This document shows, in pieces, positions 1-12,844 of a stretch of 64,000 bases of DNA. Both the position numbers and the translations under genes were made by a program. Each line of letters opens with the position of its first letter. Position 1 is the stretch's first letter. The notes under the pieces are model-generated. The model saw only the letters and a list, made by a program, of their open reading frames with translations. It was not told where the DNA came from and did no database searches. Origin of the DNA: Syngnathus acus (lineage: Eukaryota; Chordata; Actinopteri; Syngnathiformes; Syngnathidae); assembly GCF_901709675.1 (NCBI RefSeq), contig NC_051089.1, positions 7,311,476 to 7,375,475 on the forward strand. The letters are read 5' to 3'.

Positions 1-2135
1 AAATACCGCCACACATTTTGCTTCTAATAAAGAAAAAATAATGTGTGACATCACATGACATAATAAAAATGAACTCGGGTTTATGTTATTACTCGACATA
101 TTGAATTATTTGTAAGTGGGAAGGGCGTGGCCTGCGGAGTGATATCAGGGGCTGGAGTCTGGTTGCGTGAGTAGTGGTCGACAGCAGCTTCTTGCAAGAG
201 TTCTCATTTGGTATGTGTGAGATTGATTCAATAAACGGCTTCATTAAAACTAAGAGGAGGATTTTTTATAACACAACAGGATTCTTAAAAGTCAAAAGCT
301 TCCTCCCTTTATCCAGAGTAAAAATATGTTAAGTCCATTATGTTTACACCGAGTGTCACAAGGCCCCCATAAGAATGCCGTCTAACCTTTTAACTTTTTA
401 CATCATTTCGTGACGCTGCAGCTTGAATGCAAAAGGAAGAAAATTTCAATTCTGCATCGCTGACACAAATCTCAAATGTCAAGGTGACTGGTTTATTCAA
501 GACTCCTCTCCCAAGGCAGAGGTGCGGGTTTTTACAGTAAGTACATGCAGCTGTCCACTCACATGTTCTTGGAGATCCGTCTCGGCGCAAGTGTGCCTAA
601 TGTAACGCCACGAGCCAAGCGCCCACTGGGACATGATGCGCAGACAGACTTATTCAACAACACAAATAAAAATCAATAAACAATCTGAAGTTTTTGCCCT
701 TAACACTGCTTCTTACTTTAAGCTGTTTTTTTTTTCAATGAATACATAACATGGATGGACCTCAACGGTGACGACAGGGGCCTGTCCCCAGTAGAGATTA
801 CATTGTGGGGGAGAAAAGTGGCTTTGTGTTGGGAGAGGGATGACTTATACATTTTCACAAGCTCCCTGTCATGCCTGGTAGTCAAATTAAGACGCTCTAT
901 CACTGCTTGGTGTGTCTGATAACATGTACAAGGCAACAAATAATATTTTAGATTTACCACTCTGAGAAAATATCTAACATGTTGGTGTGTAAAATAACTG
1001 ATGATTTAGATTTTTGTTGATTGTGCGTAATTGATTTAGTTGTGTAAAGCAACTGAGGCAAAATGGAGTTGATCAAGCCGTCCATGCATTACAATATTGG
1101 CAATGAAATAGGAGTTCAGAAGATTCAGCGTCCAATCGAAATAAGATTTTAGAGTTGCAGGTAACTGACATTGTACTTCAAACCACTTTTTCATTGTATA
1201 AAAAAACGCTACAATGATACGAATACATAAATATAACTGTTACTTGTAATTTTGAAAAAATTAAAAACTAACAAGGCTAATATTTTGTACAAATACATAA
1301 ATATAAATATTACTTATAATTAAAAAAATGAAAAACGAACAAAACTAATGTTTTGTTGGCACTGTACTCGTTTTTGTTTTAACAGCCAATTTATTTCAGC
1401 CTCCGGTATGTATGCTTGTGAGTGTAATTGTGCGTGTGTAGCTCTATACGTGCTTATAAGGGGCTACTTTGCCAAGAGTGTTAATTAAAGGTCAGTTCAG
1501 GACAGATTCTCTTCTCCCCTTTTGATTCCACTACCAGGTCACCGGCAGGCTACCATGTGTGTGTGCTTGTGTGTGTATGCGCGCAAAAGCCTCATAGGTC
1601 TAATGTGGCAGAGAGAGGTGAGGGCTGGTGGGTCTTCGGGCTACAAAAACCAGCAAGTCAACTTGGGGGGGGCTCATCATGGGTTTAGGCCTCTGGCTGG
1701 CCCGCCTCCCCGGGCAGCAAATTCTGCGCACACGCCCTACAGGTTGTGAGGTCTTTAAGGCTAGTGTCACATCAAATAATGGCATACAGTCTTATTTGTT
1801 TTTCCCCTATATGATTGCGCCATCACTGGGTCTTCACAGGGAACTCCCTACATTCGCTGTGCCCCCAGAAAGTCATCACAAGTTTTTTTTATATTCATGA
1901 GATAACAGACCATTCAAAATTACTTACTTCTAACCTTCCAAAAATGGGTATCTTGCTCATTTTTGAACAAAAATCTGTATAACAAAGGCCAATAAGGTTT
2001 TGGTGGAAAAATTAAAACTGAAGTACGTACAGTTGAGTATAATGTTATTGCATTCAATTAATAAAGTAGCGTAAAATACACAACGCAGTACAAGTGGATA
2101 CTAGGTGCTTTAAAAATTGGGTATGATGGTATTTT

Positions 2136-2136
<1 letters not shown>
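1..2136. other. Intergenic, nothing coding
   Basis: AT-rich unique sequence with short T and A runs. Apart from the possible repeat at 120-285 I see no exon, RNA gene or mobile element. Confidence 0.6.
120..285. repeat. Possible interspersed repeat fragment
   Basis: GGGCGTGGCCTGCGGAGTGA through GATTGATTCAATAAACGGCT is compositionally distinct from the AT-rich flanks and has the look of a dispersed fish repeat. I cannot name a family, and no duplicate was found in the window. Confidence 0.25.
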
Positions 2137-2176
<40 letters not shown>

Positions 2177-2178
2177 GT
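2137..2178. repeat. (GT)n microsatellite
   Basis: Pure (GT)17 at 2137-2170 followed by GCGTGTGT. It produces Cys-Val or Thr-His runs in chance open frames on both strands. Confidence 0.98.
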
Positions 2179-4026
2179 ACTTTTTCAGACATCTATCTTC
2201 ACTCTGTCCATCAAGAGAAATCCAGCCCGCCTCAGCCATAGCAGCTACCGGATGGAAGGGAGACCAAACAAACTGGATGACAACGGATACCTGCCTTACT
2301 TTTAGAAAGAGGGAGATAGTGGGAGAATAACAGGCAGAGGACAGGCAACTGGGAGGTCAAGAGACTCAAAAAGGGAAACATCAGGACAGAGAGGAAGGGA
2401 AAAGTGAGAGTGAGAGAAGGCTCTGATAGAATGGAAAAACTTGCAGAGAATACACTCGGGCGATATGATTCAACCACAAGAGCGGTGCACTGGCAATATA
2501 TGGAACGTAATTGAGATATCACTTGTGACACTTGGTGCCACATGCTTGAAGGCAAGTGTGAAAATAAATTAATGTTATGCAAGGAAACCTCAGGGGGGTC
2601 CGAAAAAATGAAAATATTTTACAAACCCCAAAAAATCTTCAAAAAAAGCTGATAAAGACTCATTAAAAATAATCTATTGGGGAGGGTGGGAATGTGTGGA
2701 AAGAATTTAAAAAATAATCAGAAATTATGCAAAAGTCAATTGAATGGCCTGGCACATGGGGGTGGGGGGTCGAAGTGGCCCTACGCCCCCCCCCCTTTGG
2801 CTTTGCCAATGCTATAAAGAACATCAATTCATAATAATTATATCATTGTACCCTGCACATATTAATAACATCATTTTCTGCATGTAACAAAGAAATCCTA
2901 GATCAAAACTAAATATATAACAACTAATGTCCTCTATCGCTTTGGAATTTCAATTGTTTGCATTGTGGTAAGGCCCTTTATGTTAGCTAACACATGCAAA
3001 ACAATAGTATCCAATAAGTGCACTAAATTTACCAATCAATTATTTTCCTGTAGTCTATCATCTGTTTGTCCATCATTTTGTTTGTATAGCAAGATTCGTG
3101 CGCAAACACACACATTAGGTTTCTGGCCCTTGGCTCCCAGCATGTCCTTCACTCCCATTGAGACTGTTTTGGGCTTCTGCTGTTCTGAGTTTTCCGATGA
3201 TGAGTTATTTGTGTGTCACATTTGTTCCCTGTTACGTTGAGGGGATGAAAGCTGAAGGAAGCCATTTGATTGAACTGTCACTAATCCCTTAACAACACGG
3301 GGAACCAAGATTGGGTAGGACCATACCAAAGGGGGGAGGCCATCGGCAGGTGGTTAGGACAGAAGATTGAATGGTTGCTGAGATGCAGCCACACACGGGC
3401 CAAGAATATTGGAGACAAATTACACTACAATATCGCAGATATGAAAATTGTCATTTTTTGGACTTGGGTTCATTTTTCACATGTCCTGAGTGTTGTTAGT
3501 CACCTAAATGTTGAACAGAAGCTGTGATGTACCAAAGTCAAATTCCTTGTTTGGCATGCTCAAACATGGCGAATGAAAACTCTTGAATCTTGAATGAGTG
3601 GAAACATTACTTCCAGTTCTTTAAAAAACTTAAAGTACTACTGTTCTGTTCTATAAGCCATGCATTTAATGCCCTCTCCTTAAATCTGAGGTCTGGGCAT
3701 GGGTCCGACTCGATGGTGTTGAGATAACGGAATCATTCTGCATGCCATAGATCCGGTGCAAACATGATTGAAATTCTACAGTTGCTATTCCGGCCACACC
3801 GGAGGCATTAACATGATGCACCAGGAAGTGCCCTTTCTATCTATTGAGGCTGCGTGCATGGGTCACATCACAGAGAGAGTTGTGGCTCCATCCATCATCT
3901 GGGTTATAGTTAGCCGCCTATGCTAATGCCTGACCCAATGAAAAGTTTACTGAGAGACGGACAAGGACATTGGGGTGGACTCTTGTCATGAAAGAGACAC
4001 ACAAACGCACTTACACATGCACACAA

Positions 4027-4032
<6 letters not shown>
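2179..4032. other. Intergenic, purine-rich stretch and G/C runs
   Basis: 2300-2440 is GA-rich. 2758-2769 is nearly all G and 2786-2795 is all C, able to pair as a hairpin. The rest is unremarkable and no coding signal is seen. Confidence 0.55.

Positions 4033-4102
<70 letters not shown>
4033..4102. repeat. Compound (AT)21(AG)14 microsatellite
   Basis: Uninterrupted AT dinucleotides at 4033-4074 pass directly into AG dinucleotides at 4075-4102. Both are slippage-prone, and the AT part can extrude a hairpin. Confidence 0.98.
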
Positions 4103-4106
<4 letters not shown>

Positions 4107-6398
4107 CTGTCATATTTCACAGCACACACTAGCGTAAGGTGAGTTATGGCCATGTCACAACATCGAGGGAGGGAGTGTGTGTGTGTGGTCATTTTTTTTA
4201 CATGAGCATGTGTAGGTGTGTATAAATATACATAGTCCACTCTGTATACATTTACTTATAAACACCCCCCTCACTCCAATTTAACATAGTCCACAATGTT
4301 TCCTGCATGTGTAAATGACAAAATGATTTATGGAAAAATTTCCCAAATAATGCCCTGGGATGGAAAGGGGGGGGGTGTAATACCCATAACAGCATGGCCC
4401 AAAAAAAAAAAGATCTTAGACCAGCTCATGCAGGCAAGCACATAAATGAACACATTCCTCGATGCACACTCACAGAGACAGCGGCCCCCCACGTGCGATC
4501 CTTTCTGATAAAACAACTCTATAGATTTATGATCTGTAAACTAGATGATGGAAGGATGGATGAGCAGAAGGACGGATTAATGAAAGAACGTATGCATCGG
4601 AGACGGCTGAAGGATGAAAGGACGGAAGGACAAACCGATGATCGGTACAGAGACAATGGAGGATGAAGAAGATGGCGATGACAGCGGCACTTTGAGAAAA
4701 CACTTTTGGGGATTTATAGCCTTTAAAATGGACGGCAGACAAAAAGATGGATGGAAGTGTAGGATTTAAAGAATTACTTGGATGGACAGTTGGCCTAGAG
4801 TCTCACTGCCATGTTCATGACCAAATTAGAAACATCATTAGGTTGTGCAAGTGTACCAAATGAAGTTCCCACTGAGTGTTTAACAAAAGGCGATACAAGA
4901 AGGAAATTGTCAAGAGAGTGACAGACTTCACAGAAGTTGTGAACTCCTTTTATTTTGTTTCCCCAGACACTATGTAAGAACGTAAGCGATACTGAAGTGG
5001 TCTTGGCTGCTTTGTGCGCAGTGATTCCTGAAGGAATTGTCAAAGCATGAAATAAGTTCAGCACTGGGAATCGTCTCATTCTCACTGTGTGTGCAGTTAT
5101 TAATGGTGTTATCGCTCTGCGCTGGTAATTACGCTCTCGCAGGGAGCCGACTTTGACAGGACGAGACGAAGAGGAAGACATACTTTGATCTTCTGTGAAC
5201 ATGACGAGCTAAGCTCCAAGAAAGAAAATTTGCCTGTGGTCCAATGTATTGGTGTTCATTTTTGGGGTTCCATCATATCAATGGTGTGACAAATACAACA
5301 AAGTTTTAAAATATATGGTGCAGCCAACTGTTTGGGAGTATTAAAGCAAAGTAAATAATAAAAGGTTGACAGTGAAAACGAAGATTAATTATGCATTTTC
5401 TATCCACACGTTTTGATTTCAAATAATCTATCAGAGACCCGTTCCTTGCTTTGTTCTTTACCTCCACTTATTTATAATCCTTTCCCCATTCTGTTGCCAA
5501 TCTCCTCGCCTCCCCTCATGTTTTACGGTGCCTTTCAGTGTCATGTTGCCATGTGTGCCGTGGTGTAAATAGGTTGTGTTAAATGCTCTCATGTCCCCAG
5601 TGAGTGTTAACAGTGCACAGAGAGAAACTGATAATCTTTAAACGGGGCATCTGCTGGCATCTGCTTTATCTTTATTATTCCCCGGACACGGAGCAGGAAA
5701 CTATACAAGCTGACACACACACACACACACAGCAGCATGGGTAACGTATCAAAGGCACGCAGTTTGCATGCATGATGCACAAAGCTCATTGTCATGTCAG
5801 GCAGATAGAGGCCTAAAAGAAAGTGTTTTGGGTTTAATGGTTTGTATAGACAAGACAAATTTAGGTTCATCCTCAGCGTGATAGCTGGCCCAATTGGTCA
5901 AAAAAAAAAAAAGAGAGAGAGGAGTGGGTTTGTCACATTTTCCTCTGGCCTCCTTTTGTAGAAGGCATTCTCATACTGAACTGTATTTTTTAAATTCCAG
6001 CACCATCATAGTAATTTTACTTAAAGAGTAGGAATGTTCATATTCATATTGTGGGTTGAAGAAGAAACCACACGTTTATAAATGTTCTGATGCAGTAGAA
6101 TCTCCAGAAGAACGATTGAACCATAATGCCAGGCAAGACTTTAGCAAAATTTAAGCGTTAAATAGATTTAAAATTGACTATATAGACTATACATTGGAAT
6201 GTCAGCGAAGCCAACCTTTTTCCGTTATCATCGTTTCTGTTTTTTTGAAACGCTATTTAATAAGTCAATGGTCTAATAGGACAATGAAAAAAGAAAACTC
6301 AACTTCCAGCAAGGCGTGACCAGAAACAAAGGCAAACGAAGATTTCCGTAGGGAGGCCAAGCTCTGGCACACTCCTGAGTCACAGTGGCGCTATGAGA
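4103..6398. other. Intergenic, no supported gene
   Basis: A minus-strand frame of 135 codons at 4795-5202 has no recognisable domain and no splice or promoter support. The remainder is AT-rich with a short (CA)n near 5713-5730. Confidence 0.5.
4541..4760. repeat. Degenerate GATG/GGAC tetranucleotide repeat
   Basis: Purine-rich sequence with repeated ATGGA, GGATGGATGA, GGACGGA and related words, too diverged to give a clean unit. It looks like an old expanded tetranucleotide. Confidence 0.55.
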
Positions 6399-6406
6399 GC
6401 GCGCGC

Positions 6407-6445
<39 letters not shown>

Positions 6446-6480
6446 TGCATGCGTGTGCGTGCGTGCGTGCGTGCGTGCAT
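6399..6480. repeat. Compound (GC)5(GT)18 and CGTG repeat
   Basis: (GC)5 at 6399-6408 leads into (GT)18 at 6409-6444 and then GCGTGTGC and repeated GTGC units. The alternating purine-pyrimidine run is favourable for Z-DNA. Confidence 0.95.
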
Positions 6481-6920
6481 GCGCACATCCTTCTGTCTGA
6501 TTGTCTGATTAATGAAGACATATCAGTGTGATAATCCTCTCTAATAAGCGCCAGTGGAGCAGCCCTCAACTGTGTGCTACAATGATATTACAGTGATTAC
6601 AGCTCAGGAGTTTGCTATCTTTTTAGTAATTTAGAATTTTTGCATGTTTAAACGCCAATAGGTTATACGGGACATTGAGGTGTGTGTGTGTCTTTTATAT
6701 GTACATGCGAGGATGTGATTCTTTAAAAGTATGCCCAGATGCTGATACTGCTTTAATTAACATTTCAACAGCAGGGGGTTGTGCGTGCGTGCATGTGTGC
6801 ATGTATGTGCGAATTGACAGCTGAACTACTGTTTAATGACCACTTAAACTGCCAGAGCTGAGTGGATCATTTAAAGACAGAAGATTACCTGCCAGCTAAA
6901 TGAGCAAAAACACCATTAAA

Positions 6921-6958
6921 CACACACACACGCGCACACACACACACGCACACACACA
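6921..6958. repeat. Imperfect (CA)n tract
   Basis: CA dinucleotides broken by single CG steps, near 6921-6958. Confidence 0.9.
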
Positions 6959-9182
6959 AACACAAACTAAATACTCAATTACAGTTTTCAGCTCAAGAAC
7001 TAAGCTGTAAGTCAGTTGACTCTACACCAAGATCTCCAATGAATTGCGTGAGTACTTCTACATGCAAAGTAGAACTCAATCGACAATCAATGCCTCTTTC
7101 CACACTGACATGAATGGAAATGGCATTCATCTGTTCATTGACAGATTGTGCTAATTCCGTTGCGTGTACCTTGACCACCAGGAAAAAGAAGAGTTGCAAA
7201 ACTAAGTGACTCAGTTAGGTAAAGAGTATGTGGTTGTTTTGAATACACAATGTGTCATTTTCTTTGTTTTATGTTCAAATTTGAATGTAAACTTTACCTA
7301 GTTTATCTCTATTTGTTTACAAAAGTTATTGTTTCGTAATTTAATGTATATTATGGCAATATGTGATTTTAATGGTTTTATATGGTATGAGATTATCATA
7401 AAGGTAGACAAATAGTTGCATTGAAATAGGATTGACAGGTGGAATCTTGCTTCTGACAGACAAGCTGAGAGTATTATTATAATGGCATTACTGATGGATC
7501 TTTATATACATATCTGAGCGTATCCGTGTTCAGTAGGCAACGGCCTACTTCACGCTGGGTCCCTCAGCCCGATGCCATCTGTTCTGCCAGCACACGTACA
7601 CAAACACACTTGCACACAAACACGTGCACAAATATATGAATCCATCACATTGGCACAACTGCAGGGAGGTGACACTAGAAACGCACACATACTCCTGAAG
7701 CGAGATACAAATGTGTTTCCTTGGGATATGCACATGGACACAAACAAACATTAAGATACACAGGTGCTGGATAAACCTAGAATCTCTGGTTTTGGGGGTT
7801 AGCTTAAGAGAAACCAGCTGCGCTTACATAGGATCAACGACAGTTTATGGATAGATTTAAATATGCACTGTATAGACAGACTGAAATATTATTTCCATGA
7901 AAGGGACCTGTAATTAATGGTTTCCATGTGCAGCAACACGCTTAAGTGAACCTGGTTGAGACAATAACAGCATAATGATGACACTACACATTTAGAACTA
8001 AATCACATTTAACCCTAAACCTATCAAGAGTTATTGCAAGCAGCCTGACTACCTTGAGAACAGCCAAGAACATCTGAACTTTATTTGGGATTAATAAAAA
8101 GCACTTTAAATAGTGGTGGGTGTGCTGTCTCGCTTGTACATGAATCTGATTGGTTAATTCGAAACATAGCAACTCGTGCAATCACATTATGCCGATTTTA
8201 TAACATATCCACTATAAATGCTAGCAGGAGAGTCACACCCGGCCCAATCCTCAGTCTGTGTCACTTGCGACAAAGTCAAACATCACGTCGAGCCAGATGA
8301 AAATGTGACGGAAATAATTTCTCAAAAGATGATATATTGTAGGGCTTATCCGTCACCGTGGCCTCTCATTGTGACACAAATGCAGGAGTCTGGGTATAAA
8401 CTACGTGTTTGGGTATTCCGGCTATGCCCGGACTGCATATGACCAACATATACTCGCAGACACACGCGCGTCCAATGTGTGCATCCATGTGGCGCAGCCC
8501 GGACGGTGTACGAGCAGCATATCTGTCAGTGTGTGACAGGTTGACAGCTCAGGCTCCCAGCACTTTGTCCACTATCATCACGTCAAAAAAAAAGGAAATG
8601 CGCAAACACTCTCACACGCACACAGTTGAATGAAAATACGGAAAAAAATAATCTGTCCACATATACAATTAGTTGCAATTGGTAGTTCTGAGTAGTAGAT
8701 TGGAAGCTGGGACGTGGAAGAATTTTGGGCTTGCACTCCCAATAGAGTACAAATTGTGACTGACTTTTGACGGCCTACATCTCGGATGCTACGCTAAAAT
8801 TGCAAGAAAAATGAACAAAGGTTAATGTAACGGCAGCAGTGCGACTACTTTGCGGTAGCTTGTTCATACCACCTGCAACTACTTGGGTGTTTTATAATTA
8901 ACAGAAAATTGCCAAGTCATTTTTTTATCGTGACACTTCTGTTCATTTATTACAAATGACTCCTGAATCAGAGTGAGTTGTGTTTTTGAACTTCAATTCT
9001 GTAGTGCAGAGTTCTACCTTTTGTCAGAAATAATGAAGGTTGTCATATAAAATTATCTGTCATTGGTGTATAGCAAATGTTATTTTTCAAAAGTAATTGC
9101 GGAGTTAAGTACTTGTACAGGTATCGGTCTGAAAAGACTGAAACATGAATAGTATGCACTGGGGGTCACGAAACACTCTACA

Positions 9183-9209
9183 ATAAATAAGTAAATAAAT
9201 AAATAAATA
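9183..9209. repeat. (TAAA)n tetranucleotide repeat
   Basis: About six TAAA units with one GTAA variant. Confidence 0.85.
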
Positions 9210-12200
9210 TGAAACTGCCAAATAAATAAGCTTGTTTTAAAATATGTTTCTATAAAAGCTAACGAAATCTAGATGACAAAGACAACCCAACCTCGAGTTC
9301 CTCTAATTCTTGAGAGCGTCCGTTTATGCCAGTTGATCAGACAGGTGCTATAAAACTGTTTGAAAGCTTTTAGGCGTGTGTCACTGTGTACCGTCACTTT
9401 ATTTCCTGTCACTCTCTTCTGAGCGTTGTTTGTCACAGTGGAGATGCAGTAAAAAAATTCCTCGGAAAACAACAATAATTCAAATTAATTAAGGATATCA
9501 GAATCGGTCGGCTATCGAAAAGCAGCAGGCGCGTTCATGAGTTTCTTACTGATTGACTGTTCAATGTCACTCCAAAGTTATCAGGCCTTGACTGACTTAC
9601 AGGCTCATGGCAATGCTGAATATGAGGGCCAATGGTATTATCTCGCCATAATGGCTGCATTTAATGATACACACGCGCGCCTCGAGTCTAGTTTTTATTT
9701 CAGTTGATGGAGTTCTGCCGTTACAAAACCAAGCCAGGTCGGAGCAGATAATTTGACTCGTCGCCACAATCGCGGATCACTGCTCCAGCACATTTCATAC
9801 AATTAAGGATTGTGGATTTGAAGCAGTCTAAACAATGGGCCCAAATTAAATTTTGACTCTGTGAAAAGCGCTGCGGCTGCGCTCCAAGTACAATCCAACA
9901 GAGAGAGAATACAGACGTCGTGTTTAACAGGATTGCCGCGCATACCCTCCCACAATAAGGCACCGTTTCCCTTCTCTGATATTCTATTACTCTCCGTCGT
10001 CCTCTCTGTAAAGACTCAATGGCTCTTTGGTTGGAGTTCAACTCAACAGTTTCTCTATTCTCAAACCACGACTGTAAAAATCTGTATTAAAAAACGTCAG
10101 TGAGCAGCTTTCAGAGTGAAACCCGGAGCATATGAGGACCAAGACAAAGATAAATGAAGTATGACATAATTCAGCAACTAGAAGAATCCCTGAATTGATT
10201 CTTTCCTAAGCAAGCATCTTGTATCGTCTTGAGGATGTGACGTCTGCTAATCAAAAGTTGCAAAGGACACGACTAGTAGCCTTCCAGTTCATTGTTGACA
10301 ACTTCCCAATCGAAAAGCAAAAACTTATCTCAAAGAATGTTAATTAGACTACATTTTGCGACACAAAAAAAGTATTTAAGGTGTAGAAGCCACCCGAGAT
10401 ATTAGCATATATTAAGAGTTGAAGCGATCAGTCGAATAGTCAATGTATCAAATTTACGACTTACATTTAACGCTTGACCGACAATTTGCCAATCACACAT
10501 TTTGTTGAAGTTTATTGTAGAATAGTTTGCTAAATCCAAACGAAGGAACTCATTAATTATAACAAATGAGTGTATTTTTGATCATTAGTTTTCATCTGTT
10601 TCTGTGCCTCTATCAAAACACGACTGGTGAAGAAAGTTGGAGTCGGCATTATCAATACATTAGGTTCTACTAAAAAAAACAAAAACAAAAAACTTTAGTT
10701 GTTTACCTACTGCCATAGATTATGTTTAGTTGCAATATTAAGGATGAACAAAAACAACACTATAGACAAGAGGACATTCCGCAGTAACTAAAGCAAGTCC
10801 GTGTCAAAGAAAGGAAAGGGAGATTACAGCGAGACGTGGGTTGAAGCTAATGAAGACAGAGGGAGAGAAAAGAGACATTCAACAAAGTTTGATGAAGAAA
10901 GAGGAAGAATTGAATTGAATGAAACAAAGACACACATTGACTGAGTATTTCTTCCCAAAAAGGGAAAGAATTCAACTCTCAGCGGAGGCGAGAGCTATTC
11001 TCTGTGCATTAGCATTAGCAAGAGTTCGCACACTGACGAGCCAGTGCGCTCTGTTCAAGGTCAGAAAGGGGCACACACGACCACAGGCCACCCCACACAC
11101 ACAAAAGCACACGCATTTGTATTCCAAACTAGAAAAAAAGAGTTGCGCACATTGAGAGCAAACAGACGTCCAAAATTTGGCAGTTTTTGGTCCAGGCAAA
11201 TTAAATGTGTGCGCTATTATTTCGTTTTTCTCTTGAGTCATGTTTTCATTCCAAAAGAAGTCAAATGGATGAATTTAATGATCATTGCAAAAGGTTAGGC
11301 AAAAATTCTGGCATATGGAGGAGTCTATAATGGTGCACAATTTGGTGGAAATCCAAATTAGGATTGTTTAGCCCTGGCGGATGTCCACCCTCCTTTGAGT
11401 GGCAGATGTTTCTAGTCCCTCTGTCTTGGACTGGTTAGCCTAAGTGGAATCATTCCAAGCACCACCTTACAAATTAGGAAATTCATCCTTGACAGAATTT
11501 AGATCATGTAAACTAGTTTTCCAATTGACACTTTTACTATGGAAAATTCTTAAGGATGAACCTTTTTATACTAGCTGACAAAATGTTCAAAGCAGCTGAG
11601 CTCAAAAATCAATTTGGTGCTCCATCTTCACACAATTTGTGGAGAAGGCTTGCTGCTCTTCTGATTGTTGACTTTTTTTTTGGCATACATTGTCACATGG
11701 CTGCTGGCTAACCATCTTGCAGAAACTCATTAAGACATTATTTATGCAGAGAGCATTAGCCGTGTTCACTGTTAATTCAGCCTGGATCACTAATGAAAAC
11801 ACTAATTCATCTGTGTTGTGAAAGGTGGGAGAGATCATTTACTGACAATTCCAGAACATATTTCAAAGCATCTTCACACGCCGTAAGTAAAAGACATCAT
11901 TGATTCAGAGTAATTATTTGGATATGGTCACAAACATTCAGGGGGAAGGACACAAATTAATAAAAAGGGGAAGAGAGAGCGCAGAGGCTATCTGTGATGC
12001 GATTCTCTGATAACCGTAATCAGAAAAATGCCGATGGCGATCCAATTCCTGAGACAGTTGATGGGTGTGAGGCGGGGTGCATGAGAATTAGAATGACAAA
12101 AGCATTTTCTGTGTTTGTGATTGCAAATTATTTATGCAAATTAACAGATTGGTGAAACGGTTTGAAGACCGAAAACCGATCCCACTTCACCATCCAGACA

Positions 12201-12780
12201 TAAACCTTTCATGTAGGAGCCATGTCACTTTTGTGGAGATATTTTACGGACAAGTATGACAACATTTTTGAGGGGGCCACAAATTATGTTCCACAAAATG
12301 GATGATGAATTCCACTGGAGTGGCGAAGGAGGCGGCCACTCCACGCTGCTCAACTGGAGCCAAGAAGGCAACTCACTGCTGTTTCCGACAGTTTGCTGCT
12401 ATTACTTTTCACTCACTTTTATTTTGTAACATGAATTCCTTATTCTTATTTGTTTTCACACACAATCTGTATTAGCAAACTCTCAAATGTCTGGGCGGGA
12501 AATATTGTTATTGGTGCATGCAAGATCAGTTTTAGTTTTATAATTTATAATGTTCATAAAAGTTTAGTGAGGTTGATCACAAAGTAAAATTAATTCGCTT
12601 TACATTATGTTCTATGGGGAAAACAGTGTTGAAGGTAAAACAAAATGAAAGTCAACCAGCGACACGGTACAAACAGTATTCAACTTTGGAGTTTGTCTTG
12701 AGAAGAAAAACTGTATTTTCCTTAAAACTGCGCTTGTGTGGTCAGACTGGTTGAGTGGACTTATTCATCATCGAGCAAAT

Positions 12781-12844
12781 GCGTGTGTCCGTGCGTGTGT
12801 ACGTGTATGAGTGTGCGAGTGTGCGTGCGTGTGTGTGTGTGTGT
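12781..12844. repeat. Imperfect (GT)n / GTGC tract
   Basis: GTGTGTCC, GTGCGTGT and related words end in a clean (GT)n from about 12828 to 12844. Confidence 0.85.

Noticed and set aside
2232-2582. Minus-strand open frame of 116 codons
   Set aside because: Ser/Leu/Pro-rich translation of a purine-rich tract.
4795-5202. Minus-strand open frame of 135 codons
   Set aside because: No recognisable motif, no promoter or splice signals; length within chance for this much sequence.
5713-5730. Short CA runs such as this one as CRISPR-like or functional arrays
   Set aside because: They are simple dinucleotide microsatellites without spacers.
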